Of a stretch of 64,000 nt of DNA, positions 60,901 through 64,000 are shown in pieces. The stretch covers positions 38,976,001 to 39,040,000 of the forward strand of contig NC_081826.1 in the NCBI RefSeq assembly GCF_030867095.1. Direction: 5' to 3'. How positions within the stretch are numbered: position 1 is the first letter of the stretch; every line of letters begins with the position of its first letter. The position numbers were made by a program, and so were the translations under genes. Under the pieces are notes generated by a model. The model worked only from the letters and a program-made list of their open reading frames with translations, was not told where the DNA came from and did no database searches. The stretch comes from Alligator mississippiensis (lineage: Eukaryota > Chordata > Crocodylia > Alligatoridae).

Positions 60901-62056
60901 GATGTGGACAGCATTGAGAGGGTCCAGAGGAGGGCCACCTGCATGATCTGGGGACAGCAGGGCAGACCCTACAATGAGAGGCTACGGGACCTGAACCTGT
61001 TCAGCCTTCACAAGAGAAGGCTGAGGGGGGACCTGGTGACCATCTACAAACTCACTAGAGGGGACCAGAAGGGTTTGGGGGAGACCTTGTTTCCCCTAGC
61101 GTCCCCCAGGATAACAAGGAATAATGGTCACAAGTTGTTGGAGAGTAGGTTTAGATTAGACATCCGTAAAAAATACTTCACAGTTAGGGTGGCTATGATC
61201 TGGAACCAACTTCCAAGGGAAGTGGTGCTGGCTCCTACTCTGGGGGTCTTTAAGAACAGCTTGATGCCTACCTGGCTGGGGTCATTTGAGCCCAGTTTTT
61301 CTCCTGCCCAGGCAGGGGGTCGGACCTGAAGATCTACAAGGTCCCTTCCGACTCTACTTCTATGATTCTATGAAACCAGCAAGGAGTGTGGTACAGACAC
61401 TGCATAAACTGGTTTGAGCCAAATCGGATAAGTCTGATACTACATTCAACCAGGTTTATCTCAAACTGGTTTCAGCCATTTTCAAACTGGTTTTTGTGCA
61501 CTGAACATCTGTTCTGTTACAGGTTTAAACCAGTTTCTGACCACTTAACTGGTTTATGTGTAATGTCTGTCCCTAGCCATATAGTCTCAACAAACAGCTG
61601 CAAAGGACTGCAGCTGTACTGTAGCTGAGTGAAAAAGTGCCTCCTTAGAAGTAAAAGGACTGCATAGCTCATCCTTTACTCAGTGACCTGCTATTGTGAA
61701 TTAAGCAGGTTCTACAGTATCAAGGATCTATATGGCCAACACTCATGGACATTTTTAAATAGCATATTTAGACATCTATGTTCACTTCTTACCTGGATAA
61801 CAATGCTATGTTCTGTTTGTTTAGAACCAAGACATACATCTCTTGACCAGTCTTCATCTCCTTTAGCTTTCACACTCAACTCTGTCAGCTCACTGTTTTC
61901 TAAAATGTAGGAAGGTAGCTTCTGTTTGGCTGCGAGGCAGTCAATATGTTCTTTAACAACTGCTTGTCCATCCTGACCAATGTAGTGCTGAACCATTTTA
62001 AGTTCAATGCTTTCAGACAGGTAACTACAGACTATTTGTCTTCCACAGATTATGAT
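12698..62056 (-). CDS. VPS13B: VPS13B (COH1), 3' third of the gene: 18 coding exons, 1303 codons plus stop
   Basis: Bridge-like lipid-transfer protein of the VPS13/ATG2 group. VPS13B is a Golgi-associated protein needed for Golgi integrity and glycosylation, and its loss causes Cohen syndrome in humans. Joining exons 62056 to 12698 gives 3912 nt (1303 aa plus TAG) with every junction in phase and GT-AG splice sites throughout. Full-length human protein is about 4000 aa, so this is the C-terminal third. By family layout, the first ten exons should cover the adaptor-binding (VAB) region, exons 11-12 a linker/beta region, exons 13-16 the ATG2_C-like helical segment (FRLPYEGLTRGPGAF, VGKGIMGVFTKPIGGAAEL), and exons 17-18 the C-terminal PH-like domain. 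The protein ends KALRKGFN. No frameshift or premature stop was seen. The upstream exons are beyond the right edge. COX6C converges on it. Confidence 0.95.
12944..16875 (-). other. VPS13B: VPS13B last intron (3.9 kb)
   Basis: Contains a CR1 3' part at 13021-13438. From 13440 to 16870 I recognise no repeat end, exon or RNA gene. The ORFs at 15458-15987 have no protein character and no splice context. Confidence 0.6.
13021..13438 (+). mobile_element. CR1 LINE 3' part, sense strand
   Basis: Starts in the conserved ATGAGGAGAGGCTGAGGGAACTGGGCTTATTTAGT region. It keeps the C-terminal ORF2 signature in translation (MLDIRKNSLTRRVVKHW at about 13212-13262) and ends GATGATCTCCTGAAGTGCC ... TTCTATGATTCTATGA, the CR1 3' tail repeat. 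5'-truncated; antisense to VPS13B. It is a different, older subfamily from the copies at 53422 and 60172. Confidence 0.9.
16876..17125 (-). CDS. VPS13B: VPS13B window exon 17 (250 bp), PH-like domain
   Basis: Acceptor TTTTTTAAACAG, donor GTAAAG. Encodes KMLQSLGRPEVHMALDVVIV, EGCLLLTSEVLFVVSVSE and LLKVQLKQQRVPCDSE: alternating beta strands of the C-terminal PH-like domain that in VPS13 proteins directs organelle targeting (family knowledge). Confidence 0.94.
17236..17324 (+). mobile_element. CR1 LINE 3' terminus, short fragment
   Basis: GATGATCCTGCCTTAGGCAGGGGGTTGGACTAGATCATCTC followed by CCCTTCCAGCCTCATTTCTCTATGATTAT. Only about 90 bases, in the 781-bp intron between window exons 17 and 16. 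Confidence 0.85.
17907..18009 (-). CDS. VPS13B: VPS13B window exon 16 (103 bp)
   Basis: Acceptor CTCTTACCGCAG, donor GTAAAA. In the phase fixed by exon 15 it reads ILHGAGLSQLPKQRYHPSDQ through NSHVKYVW. No ORF-length clue reveals this exon; it is seen only from splice sites and phase (another frame gives a longer but non-joining peptide). Confidence 0.92.
18010..20564 (-). other. VPS13B: VPS13B intron between window exons 16 and 15
   Basis: 2.6 kb of AT-rich sequence. I see no transposon end, exon or RNA gene. Confidence 0.5.
20565..20741 (-). CDS. VPS13B: VPS13B window exon 15 (177 bp)
   Basis: Acceptor TTGTTTTTTCAG, donor GTGAGT. Encodes AIAGIVDQPMQNFQKISEAQ and VGKGIMGVFTKPIGGAAELV. The GVGKGxxGxxTKPxxG box is one of the most conserved parts of the VPS13 family. 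Confidence 0.95.
22178..22434. mobile_element. short non-autonomous hAT-type element
   Basis: Left end CAGGAGTCAGTGACATACAGCCCACGG; right end reverse complement CAGCAGTCTTTTAGTGGCAG. The CAGGxGTC.. TIR and the 'CAGCCCACGGG' block just inside are shared with the hAT-type elements at 62202 and 42588. No clear 8-bp target duplication. Confidence 0.5.
23207..23489. mobile_element. hAT-Charlie-like MITE
   Basis: TIRs CAGTGAATTTTCAGCTGGAGTGCC and, on the other strand, TAGTGGTTCCCAAATCAGGGCACC, the familiar CAGTGGTTCTCAAxCTGGGGTGCC type. Flanking octamers GTCTAATG and ACCTAATA agree at 5 of 8 positions with transitions at the rest, fitting a decayed 8-bp hAT target duplication with CTAA core. Confidence 0.75.
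25334..25391. repeat. 58-bp near-perfect palindrome (MITE-like hairpin)
   Basis: Arms GGCCCTGATTCAGCAAAGCT / AGCTTTGCTGAATTGGGGCC continue through CTTAAGCA...TGCTTAAG, giving two about 28-nt arms with two mismatches and a 2-nt loop. The motif resembles a dispersed palindromic element I know from sauropsid genomes. Confidence 0.8.
26566..26930. mobile_element. MITE with GGGTGCATCTACACAT terminal inverted repeats
   Basis: Left end GGGTGCATCTACACAT and right end ATATGTAGATGCACCC are inverted copies (15 of 16). The interior has repeated ACTACACATG and TGTGTAGACAG motifs. No clear target duplication. 365 bp, non-coding; related by its ends to 47341-47666. Confidence 0.75.
28172..28342 (-). CDS. 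VPS13B: VPS13B window exon 14 (171 bp)
   Basis: Acceptor GTTTGTTTAG, donor GTAATG. Encodes TLTSITNLATSLARNMDRLS, then EEHYNRQEEWRRQLPENLGE and GLSRLGISLL. Continues the ATG2_C-like segment. Confidence 0.93.
28343..29229 (-). other. VPS13B: VPS13B intron between window exons 14 and 13 (887 bp)
   Basis: No recognisable element beyond short A/T runs. Confidence 0.5.
29230..29406 (-). CDS. VPS13B: VPS13B window exon 13 (177 bp)
   Basis: Acceptor CTCCACATAG, donor GTAGAT. Encodes WVVGSLEILGSPASLVRSIG, then FFRLPYEGLTRGPGAFVSGV and SFVKHISKG. The G-x-P...F-GL-G-FV-GV pattern is the VPS13/ATG2_C amphipathic segment thought to meet membranes or lipid scramblases (family inference). Confidence 0.94.
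31186..31460. mobile_element. MITE with about 43-bp terminal inverted repeats
   Basis: Left arm GGTGTGGACACACAAATGCC then CCCTTTTAAAAGGGGAAT; right arm, other strand, GGTGTGATACATGAACACTT then CCCTTTCAAAAGGGGAAT. The arms align along 43 bases at roughly 75% identity. A second inner inverted repeat (AAAACCACTCCAAC / GTTGGAGTGGGTTTT) makes the whole 275 bp able to fold on itself. Confidence 0.75.
31465..31976 (+). mobile_element. family A DNA transposon, 512-bp non-autonomous copy
   Basis: Begins GGCTAAGTACAGACAGTCAA and ends GAGTCATTTCTGTCCTAGCC, the inverted-terminal pair of family A. It carries the subterminal AAACTGGTTT motifs and the shared CAGTTAAGTCTGATACTACA block near the right end. 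No target duplication is visible at this copy. Confidence 0.8.
34916..35739 (-). CDS. VPS13B: VPS13B window exon 12 (824 bp, the longest exon)
   Basis: Acceptor CTTCCTCTCTAG, donor GTCAGT. Encodes about 274 residues from MQEQTIMFKIFISQSSLAVL to HYAAGALFRAG. The first methionine is internal, not a start, because exon 11 joins it in phase (AG|A ATG). Predicted from family layout to cover the last beta-groove/APT1-like part leading into the helical C-terminal segment. It is three to ten times longer than any other exon in the window. Confidence 0.95.
35740..36965 (-). other. VPS13B: VPS13B intron between window exons 12 and 11 (1.2 kb)
   Basis: An 11-bp inverted repeat ATAACATCACC (36390-36400) / GGTGATGTTAT (36434-36444) is the only structure noticed. 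A hydrophobic ORF at 35762-36007 on + is the complement of the exon 12 acceptor region and is not a gene. Confidence 0.5.
36966..37084 (-). CDS. VPS13B: VPS13B window exon 11 (119 bp)
   Basis: Acceptor TTTTTCTCTAG, donor GTATAT. Encodes ILFLTGFGYVYVDITHHCGT and ends GPVQISLN plus split Arg codon AG|A. Confidence 0.92.
38084..39249. mobile_element. hAT-type element (interrupted by family A)
   Basis: Perfect 10-bp TIR CAGGGCTGTC / GACAGCCCTG. Flanking octamers AGCTACAC (38076-38083) and AGCTACTC (39250-39257) agree at 7 of 8, the 8-bp target duplication expected of hAT elements. Without the family A insertion at 38168-38881 the element is only about 450 bp and non-coding. Confidence 0.8.
38168..38881 (+). 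mobile_element. family A DNA transposon nested in a hAT element
   Basis: Begins GGCTAGAGACAGACATTCAA and ends GTAATGTTTGTTCTTAGCC. Flanked on both sides by GAG (38165-38167, 38882-38884), a 3-bp target duplication. The interior includes GC-rich TGGCTCAGGCTAGAAGCCA and the right-hand AAACCAGCAAGG / AAACTGGTTTGAG motifs. Confidence 0.85.
41663..42435 (-). mobile_element. family A DNA transposon, reverse orientation
   Basis: Left end GCCTAGGGACAGAAGTTACAC, right end CTTTTTGACTGTCTGTACTTAGCC. TTT flanks both sides (41660-41662, 42436-42438), a possible 3-bp duplication. At least four ACTGGTTT/AAACCAGT motifs lie within 190 bases of the left end. 773 bp, non-coding. Confidence 0.85.
42588..42853. 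mobile_element. short hAT-type element with 8-bp target duplication
   Basis: Left end CAGGATGCCAAACTCACTCC; right end on the other strand CAGGGGAGTCCAGCTTATGG. Flanking octamers TTTTAGAC and CTTTAGCC match at 6 of 8, with the TTAG core hAT elements favour. Located 111 bases from window exon 10. Confidence 0.7.
42965..43164 (-). CDS. VPS13B: VPS13B window exon 10 (200 bp)
   Basis: Acceptor TAAAATTTCAG, donor GTAAAT. Encodes TPKFEVYCRKIPAECSVHHE through DVIDINNQGTQ. A second AG (TTGCAG) 28 bases into the exon could mimic an acceptor. Phase shows that the outer one is used: only the 200-nt form joins exon 9 in frame. Confidence 0.93.
43165..43948 (-). other. VPS13B: VPS13B intron between window exons 10 and 9 (784 bp)
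   Basis: A T tract at about 43305-43317 and nothing else recognised. Confidence 0.5.
43949..44076 (-). CDS. VPS13B: VPS13B window exon 9 (128 bp)
   Basis: Acceptor TTGCCTCAG, donor GTATGG. Encodes AIALTYQEHLGVTYLTLTED then IIIHNRCSVPLLMKENIK. The xxIxNxxxxPLxxKE pattern is the hallmark of VPS13 adaptor-binding (SHR-BD) repeats, including the conserved Asn. Confidence 0.93.
44077..46217 (-). other. VPS13B: VPS13B intron between window exons 9 and 8 (2.1 kb)
   Basis: A possible degenerate palindromic repeat at about 45052-45120 (ACTTACACTGATGTAAGT / TTTACACCTGTGTAAGTTAG). Otherwise plain AT-rich intron. Confidence 0.45.
46218..46501 (-). CDS. VPS13B: VPS13B window exon 8 (284 bp)
   Basis: Acceptor TTTCTTTCCAG, donor GTATGT. 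Begins YIHIPDTSAFNIYPAGEPP and includes CWSLPAVIRQDIPRQCVAV; ends with split codon AG|G. Contains seven cysteines, more than its neighbours. Confidence 0.92.
46648..46782. repeat. degenerate palindromic MITE-like repeat
   Basis: TTCTGCTCTCAGTCATACTCATG at the left is a diverged inverted match of AACTAGTGTAAATGAGAAG at the right, with TTCACTGAAGTCAATGGCA between. This is the layout of a common sauropsid palindromic repeat in which arms end GTAAxTGAGAGCAGAATT. Confidence 0.45.
47341..47666. mobile_element. MITE related to the 26566 element
   Basis: Left end ATGGGGTGCCTGTAGATGTG; right end, other strand, ATGGGCATCTTTACACATG. An internal hairpin GCTTTAATTAGAGTGG / CCACTCTAATTAAAGTGC (about 47590-47634) adds secondary structure. 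326 bp, no coding content, no certain target duplication. Confidence 0.65.
47896..48042 (-). CDS. VPS13B: VPS13B window exon 7 (147 bp, phase 0 to 0)
   Basis: Donor GTAAAG; acceptor TTAATTATCCTACAG preceded by an uninterrupted 25-nt poly-T on the coding strand (48056-48080). Encodes LCEFCISSLVQHSIQILQIE through RPQSGEE (49 aa). As a symmetric exon it could be skipped in frame. Confidence 0.92.
48056..48080. repeat. 25-nt poly-A (poly-T on the VPS13B strand)
   Basis: Uninterrupted homopolymer that starts 14 bases upstream of a VPS13B acceptor on the coding strand and so serves as, or lies in, its polypyrimidine tract. Confidence 0.9.
48478..48666 (-). CDS. VPS13B: VPS13B window exon 6 (189 bp, phase 0 to 0)
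   Basis: Acceptor CATTTACAG; donor GTTAGG, weaker than the GTAAGT/GTAAAG-type donors around it. Encodes EAFQIGIYWASTNTVHKSVA through GAFPSHQK (63 aa). Confidence 0.92.
49975..50345. repeat. minisatellite, about 59-bp unit, six copies, inside the LTR
   Basis: The phrase CCCACACTGGGCTACTCA recurs at about 49975, 50033, 50093, 50152, 50235 and 50316. Units alternate between AACAAAGCACAATGGCG and ATAACGTACAAGGGCG types, suggesting a two-unit higher-order repeat. One unit carries an extra internal duplication of ACTCAATAACGTACAAGGGCG near 50170-50205. Confidence 0.9.
50376..50640. repeat. 131-bp tandem duplication inside the LTR
   Basis: CACACGCAATCCGGGGTCT occurs at about 50376 and 50507, and each is followed by the same order of blocks (CAACCTAYGGGTTGC, ACTGGCCGCGCTCCTC, GTGGCGTGCGAGCTGC-like). 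The two units are diverged by several substitutions. Confidence 0.85.
51524..51725 (-). CDS. VPS13B: VPS13B window exon 5 (202 bp)
   Basis: Acceptor TTTCAAACAG, donor GTAGCC. Reads NEQLTQWDSPMRVKLSMWKP and then WALLINQSKWDLWLFEG, a clear adaptor-binding-domain repeat signature. It lies only about 400 bases from the solo LTR at 49389-51116. Confidence 0.93.
53422..53852 (+). mobile_element. CR1 LINE 3' part inserted in family A
   Basis: Translation of 53426-53737 gives the C-terminal CR1 ORF2 pattern: YEERLENLDLFNLRKRRLRG, then ESRFRLDIRKNFFTVRMAKV and NVLPREVVQ. Ends GATCTATTGAGGTCCCTTCC then ATCTATGAATCTATGAATCTAT, the CR1 tail repeat. The host sequence (CTGAACCA ... TGCAGGCATGTGGCTGC) is interrupted exactly here when compared with the uninterrupted copy at 42285-42315. 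Confidence 0.9.
53980..54741 (+). mobile_element. probable solo LTR, 762 bp, inserted in the end of family A
   Basis: TGGGACCC...GGGACTCA termini (TG..CA, inverted match TGGGACCC/TGAGTCCC). Flanks ACTGT (53975-53979) and ACAGT (54742-54746) are a 5-bp duplication with one mismatch. Inside, GGTATATAAGG near 54390 serves as TATA box and AATAAA at 54659-54664 lies about 80 bases before the end, the U3-R-U5 order on +. It splits the family A terminal repeat CTTTTTGACTGT..ACTTAGCC. A 72-codon ORF at 54019-54237 falls in U3 and is not regarded as a gene. The retroviral class is not assigned. Confidence 0.7.
54659..54664 (+). promoter_or_regulatory. LTR polyadenylation signal AATAAA
   Basis: About 265 bases after the TATATAAGG box and 77 bases before the LTR end, the spacing expected of R/U5. 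Confidence 0.55.
55111..55281 (-). CDS. VPS13B: VPS13B window exon 4 (171 bp)
   Basis: Acceptor CATTTGACAG, donor GTAATA. Encodes REEDDPSECAVPISTTLIKQ and ends NRKDSD plus a split serine codon. Confidence 0.92.
55718..55893 (-). CDS. VPS13B: VPS13B window exon 3 (176 bp)
   Basis: Acceptor CTTGGTAG, donor GTATAA. Starts IVFSPLFIMKSHLPDPIII, a hydrophobic beta-rich stretch typical of the VPS13 adaptor-binding region (family inference), and ends with a codon split AG|G. Confidence 0.92.
56073..56156 (-). CDS. VPS13B: VPS13B window exon 2 (84 bp, phase 0 to 0)
   Basis: Acceptor TCTTTGTACAG, donor GTAAGT. Encodes 28 residues (VPSSNSSIIHVWCTILTLEP...). The shortest exon here; skipping it would keep frame. 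Confidence 0.9.
57211..59279 (+). mobile_element. family A DNA transposon, GC-rich 2.07-kb copy lacking its right tip
   Basis: Begins GGCTAGGGACAGACATTCAA and keeps the near-right-end block (AACTGGTTTGAGCC, GTCTGATACTACATTTAAC) but stops at TTTATGTGCACTGA, about 70 bases short of the family end, where the next copy begins directly. Its GC-rich middle (57320-59100) is the longest family A interior in the window. ORFs up to 217 codons on both strands there have low-complexity Gly/Pro/Ser/Trp-rich products and no transposase motif that I can see. Confidence 0.75.
60172..61372 (+). mobile_element. CR1 LINE, 5'-truncated, with open reverse-transcriptase frame
   Basis: 1.2-kb insertion flanked by AAACC on both sides (60167-60171, 61373-61377). 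The host sequence TTTAATTTAAACC|AGCAAGG is restored when it is removed, as in the copy at 38720-38760. 3' tail TTCTATGATTCTATGA. Confidence 0.9.
60181..61329 (+). CDS. CR1 ORF2 fragment: C-terminal part of reverse transcriptase
   Basis: About 383 codons with no stop or frameshift. Non-LTR reverse-transcriptase motifs in order: FLDFSKAFDTVDH (motif A, with the catalytic Asp), GSGVPQGSVLGPAVFNFF (motif B), KFADDTKIW (motif C, Asp-Asp pair), then the C-terminal LDRLQGCANKNRMRFN, LGSSNRQ, YIHRCISSR and RFRLDIRKKYFTVRVAMIWN blocks typical of CR1. The endonuclease and the N-terminal reverse-transcriptase fingers are missing because of 5' truncation, so it cannot be an active element alone. It ends TGA just before the 3' UTR. 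The reading frame starts within the insertion; there is no real initiation codon. Confidence 0.9.
   Translation, partial: QVTKALDAGVAVDVVFLDFSKAFDTVDHPILIKKLGDCGIDAYMVRRIANWLKGHSQRVVVNGSYLTSGEVGSGVPQGSVLGPAVFNFFISDLDNGVKSNLFKFADDTKIWGEVSMLAGRGRLQKDLDRLQGCANKNRMRFNTDKCRVLHLGSSNRQHIYKMGNSLIESMEADSLGVITDSKMNMGRQCEVTVGRANQTLSYIHRCISSRAKEVILPLYTTLVRPQLEYCVQFWAPHFKRDVDSIERVQRRATCMIWGQQGRPYNERLRDLNLFSLHKRRLRGDLVTIYKLTRGDQKGLGETLFPLASPRITRNNGHKLLESRFRLDIRKKYFTVRVAMIWNQLPREVVLAPTLGVFKNSLMPTWLGSFEPSFSPAQAGGRT
61793..62056 (-). CDS. VPS13B: VPS13B window exon 1 (264 bp, phase 0 to 0)
   Basis: Acceptor GCATTTTAG, donor GTAAGA. Encodes 88 residues beginning IIICGRQIVCSYL and ending KQTEHSIVIQ; window residues 1-88. 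It is the most upstream VPS13B exon visible. The intron downstream is 5.6 kb and carries the family A tandem copies and a CR1. Confidence 0.93.
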
Positions 62057-64000
62057 CTAAAATGCAAAAACAGACAATTTGCACAGAACCAGTTTATAGA
62101 AAGGAAAAAAAACCTTATTCTCAATGGCACCCTTCAAAGGACTAATTTTTTAAACATCTTAAGTATTGCCTTACTCTTAAATGTTCTTGGATAATATTAT
62201 ATCAGGGGTGGCATATATACAATCCACGGGCTAGTTCTTGCCCATGAAGCTATATAATTCAGCCCATGGGTCTCTGGATTGACCCCATGTGCTAGCCCCA
62301 GCCCTGCCCACTATATGCAGCCCACACCCTGGATTTGTATGCAGTGCCAAGTTCAGCCCCACACCCTGTGCACAGTGGCCCATGTGCACAGTGAGGTCTG
62401 GGGTAGTGCATGCTCCGCGTGGTGTGTGGGACTGATTTAAGGCAGGATTGTTGCTCCATTGCAGTGACTTGGTCAGGAGGGAGTTGTATAAAGTGCATGC
62501 TCCATACTAGTTTCCCATGTTGTGTGCAGTACACATAACTAGCTCAGCCCTACCTGCTATGGACAGCATGTACCACCTCCAGGGCTTTTTGGGTATGGGC
62601 TGGACTCAGCACTGCATGTGGTAAAGGGGGTCCAGTGCATGGCCTGCATGCAGTGCCTTGGACTAGCCCTCTGTGCTGTCTACAGTGCCAGGTCATGCTT
62701 GCATGTTGCAGGCAGCGCACAGTCCCTGGGATTGGCATGTACTTTGTGCCAATCTGGCACAAGCTGGATTTGGCTCTGCAGGTTGGAGGAGAGTAGGGGG
62801 TGGTCCTGGTCTGGCCCACAGACTGGCTCAGGAATGTTCGTCCAGCCCATGAGGCTGGATGAGTTTGACACTCCAGTTTCAAATGAACTTTTATACTGAA
62901 AGAAATAAGCATTTTTTCCCTGAGCATTTCAGAAAGTAGTGTGTGTAGAGTGAGTGCTTTAGATATTCTAGCTGATTTATGCAGAAAAATACTGTTTTGA
63001 CTGGCCAAATACAAGGAAAATTTCAAAGAAACAAAGACTTTAAGATGCCCCCAAAAATGCACAAATAATTTATGAGTTTGAAATGAACAGTGTATAAAAA
63101 TTAAGAAAATGGCCTGTATGGTGTTAGGTATATATGGTTCACATATATTGAACTTTACAGTTTGGGGAATTATTTGTTGTGGTTATAACTCTGTCCTTGC
63201 TTTCCCCTGATGTCTCAAAATATTGCAATACTCTTAGTATGTGGTGTCATCACTATAGAATTCTAGTGTTACAGCCCCTTGGATGCAAACAAAAATACTT
63301 TTCAAGGGCCATACTGAAACTACATATCCTAATAGTTATCTAGAGTTCACTGTATAAACAATCACGTCTTTGCAGTGTGTTTATAGTTTTAAAGCTTACC
63401 ATTCAATTCCAAACCCCATATGAACACTGCAATAAGCTTTCAGAATAAAAACAAAAGCTCACAGGCTATGAGGACATGTGTAAGCTTACAAGCTAAAGCG
63501 GCATCAACACTGTACATTTTAAACATAGCTATCTAAAAATTGACCAAATAATTGTTGTTTTCTGAAAAAATAAATTACAGTTTACAAGAAACTATTTTGG
63601 CTTCTTCTGCACTGTTTTAAGGATACAATGCAGCATTATGTCAATAGTCATACCTACATAAAGATGTTACTACGGTGTTATCCTGGTTTGCTTTTCATCA
63701 TCAAGAGTGCACATCACAGCTGTTATTCATCCAGCAAAGACATCAGGGCTCCCAATGGAGCCAGGGAAAACTGCTCTGTGACCAGATGAATTACTGTTGA
63801 GCAACACAGGGTGCTTTCCCACATCTATGGGCTGAATATGTTATGTCCACCACATGCCCTGGGTCCTGCCAATTTATGCAGAGCTATTATAATATTATTA
63901 CAGAAACTGATTTTAACACGTGATGGGGAAAGTCAGTGCACAGTAGTTCATTTCCAAATTGTTATTTGGTTAAGTTCTTTATTTCCCTTCTTTTATCTGA
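62057..64000 (-). other. VPS13B: VPS13B intron upstream of window exon 1 (incomplete)
   Basis: Contains a hAT-type element (62202-62876). 62877-64000 holds no exon I can support; the next upstream exon must lie beyond the window. Confidence 0.6.
62202..62876. mobile_element. hAT-type non-autonomous element
   Basis: Left end CAGGGGTGGCATATATACAA; right end, other strand, CTGGAGTGTCAAACTCATCC, the common CAGGGGTGTCAAACTC hAT type. Flanking octamers TATTATAT and TTTCAAAT match at 5 of 8. The inner CCCATGxxGCTxxAT motif occurs near both ends. Confidence 0.65.

Larger units (their letters stand above)
59280..61578 (+). mobile_element. family A DNA transposon, second tandem copy, with CR1 inside
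   Basis: Begins GGCTAGGGACAGACATTCAA directly after the truncated first copy and ends GTGTAATGTCTGTCCCTAGCC. ATA lies both left of copy one (57208-57210) and right of this copy (61579-61581), as if the tandem pair were flanked by one 3-bp duplication. Six ACTGGTTT-type motifs lie in the last 190 bases. Without the CR1 it is about 1.1 kb. Confidence 0.8.
56157..61792 (-). other. VPS13B: VPS13B intron between window exons 2 and 1 (5.6 kb)
   Basis: 56157-57210 shows nothing named; 57211-61578 is a tandem pair of family A elements with a nested CR1; 61579-61792 is plain. Confidence 0.6.

Noticed and set aside
63400..63426. Possible 27-nt micro-exon on - (TTATTGCAG | ... | GTAAGC)
   Set aside because: The splice sites look good, but in the phase required by window exon 1 it contains TGA.
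1..64000. CRISPR arrays, tRNA/rRNA genes, bacterial-type operons, VPS13B intronic microRNAs
   Set aside because: None seen. The only regular array is the LTR minisatellite, whose units are contiguous with no spacers. I did not recognise the microRNA hairpins known from mammalian VPS13B introns; they are expected farther upstream in the gene.

Overview
This is nuclear DNA from an amniote: AT-rich, intron-rich, with short exons bounded by GT-AG splice sites. Chicken-repeat-1 (CR1) LINEs ending in ATTCTATG-type 8-bp repeats, CR1-riddled introns and abundant hAT-type MITEs, with no Alu- or L1-like sequence recognised, point to a sauropsid. A crocodilian fits best; a turtle is the main alternative. 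The species is inferred, not read from a marker gene.

Two protein genes are present and they converge. On the + strand at the left edge is the 3' end of COX6C (cytochrome c oxidase subunit 6C): the last coding exon at 1712-1837 and a probable 3'-UTR exon at 5003 to about 5125. On the - strand is the 3' third of VPS13B (the Cohen syndrome gene COH1, a Golgi bridge-like lipid-transfer protein). I read 18 coding exons, from 62056 down to 12698, which join in phase into 1303 codons plus a TAG stop, followed by a 3' UTR to about 10590. Every exon junction keeps frame, so this looks like an intact working gene whose 5' two-thirds lie beyond the right edge. The tail-to-tail COX6C/VPS13B order is the one known at human 8q22.

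The rest is intron, intergenic DNA and transposons. Left (1-12700): COX6C tail, a GC-rich TIR element, old CR1 pieces and the VPS13B 3' UTR. Middle (12700-37100): the last eight VPS13B exons with CR1 fragments, hAT-type MITEs and a 58-bp palindrome. Right (37100-64000): ten more exons with a dense, nested repeat landscape. This holds six copies of one class II family ('family A' here: TIR GGCTAGGGACAGAC, apparent 3-bp target duplications, ACTGGTTT subterminal motifs), two CR1 insertions and one LTR inside family A copies, a family A copy inside an 8-bp-TSD hAT element, and a 1.73-kb GC-rich solo LTR with a 59-bp minisatellite and a perfect 5-bp target duplication.

No CRISPR array, rRNA, tRNA or bacterial-type operon was seen. 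I found no new protein-coding system. The most unusual material is the nested transposon structure and the two solo LTRs.
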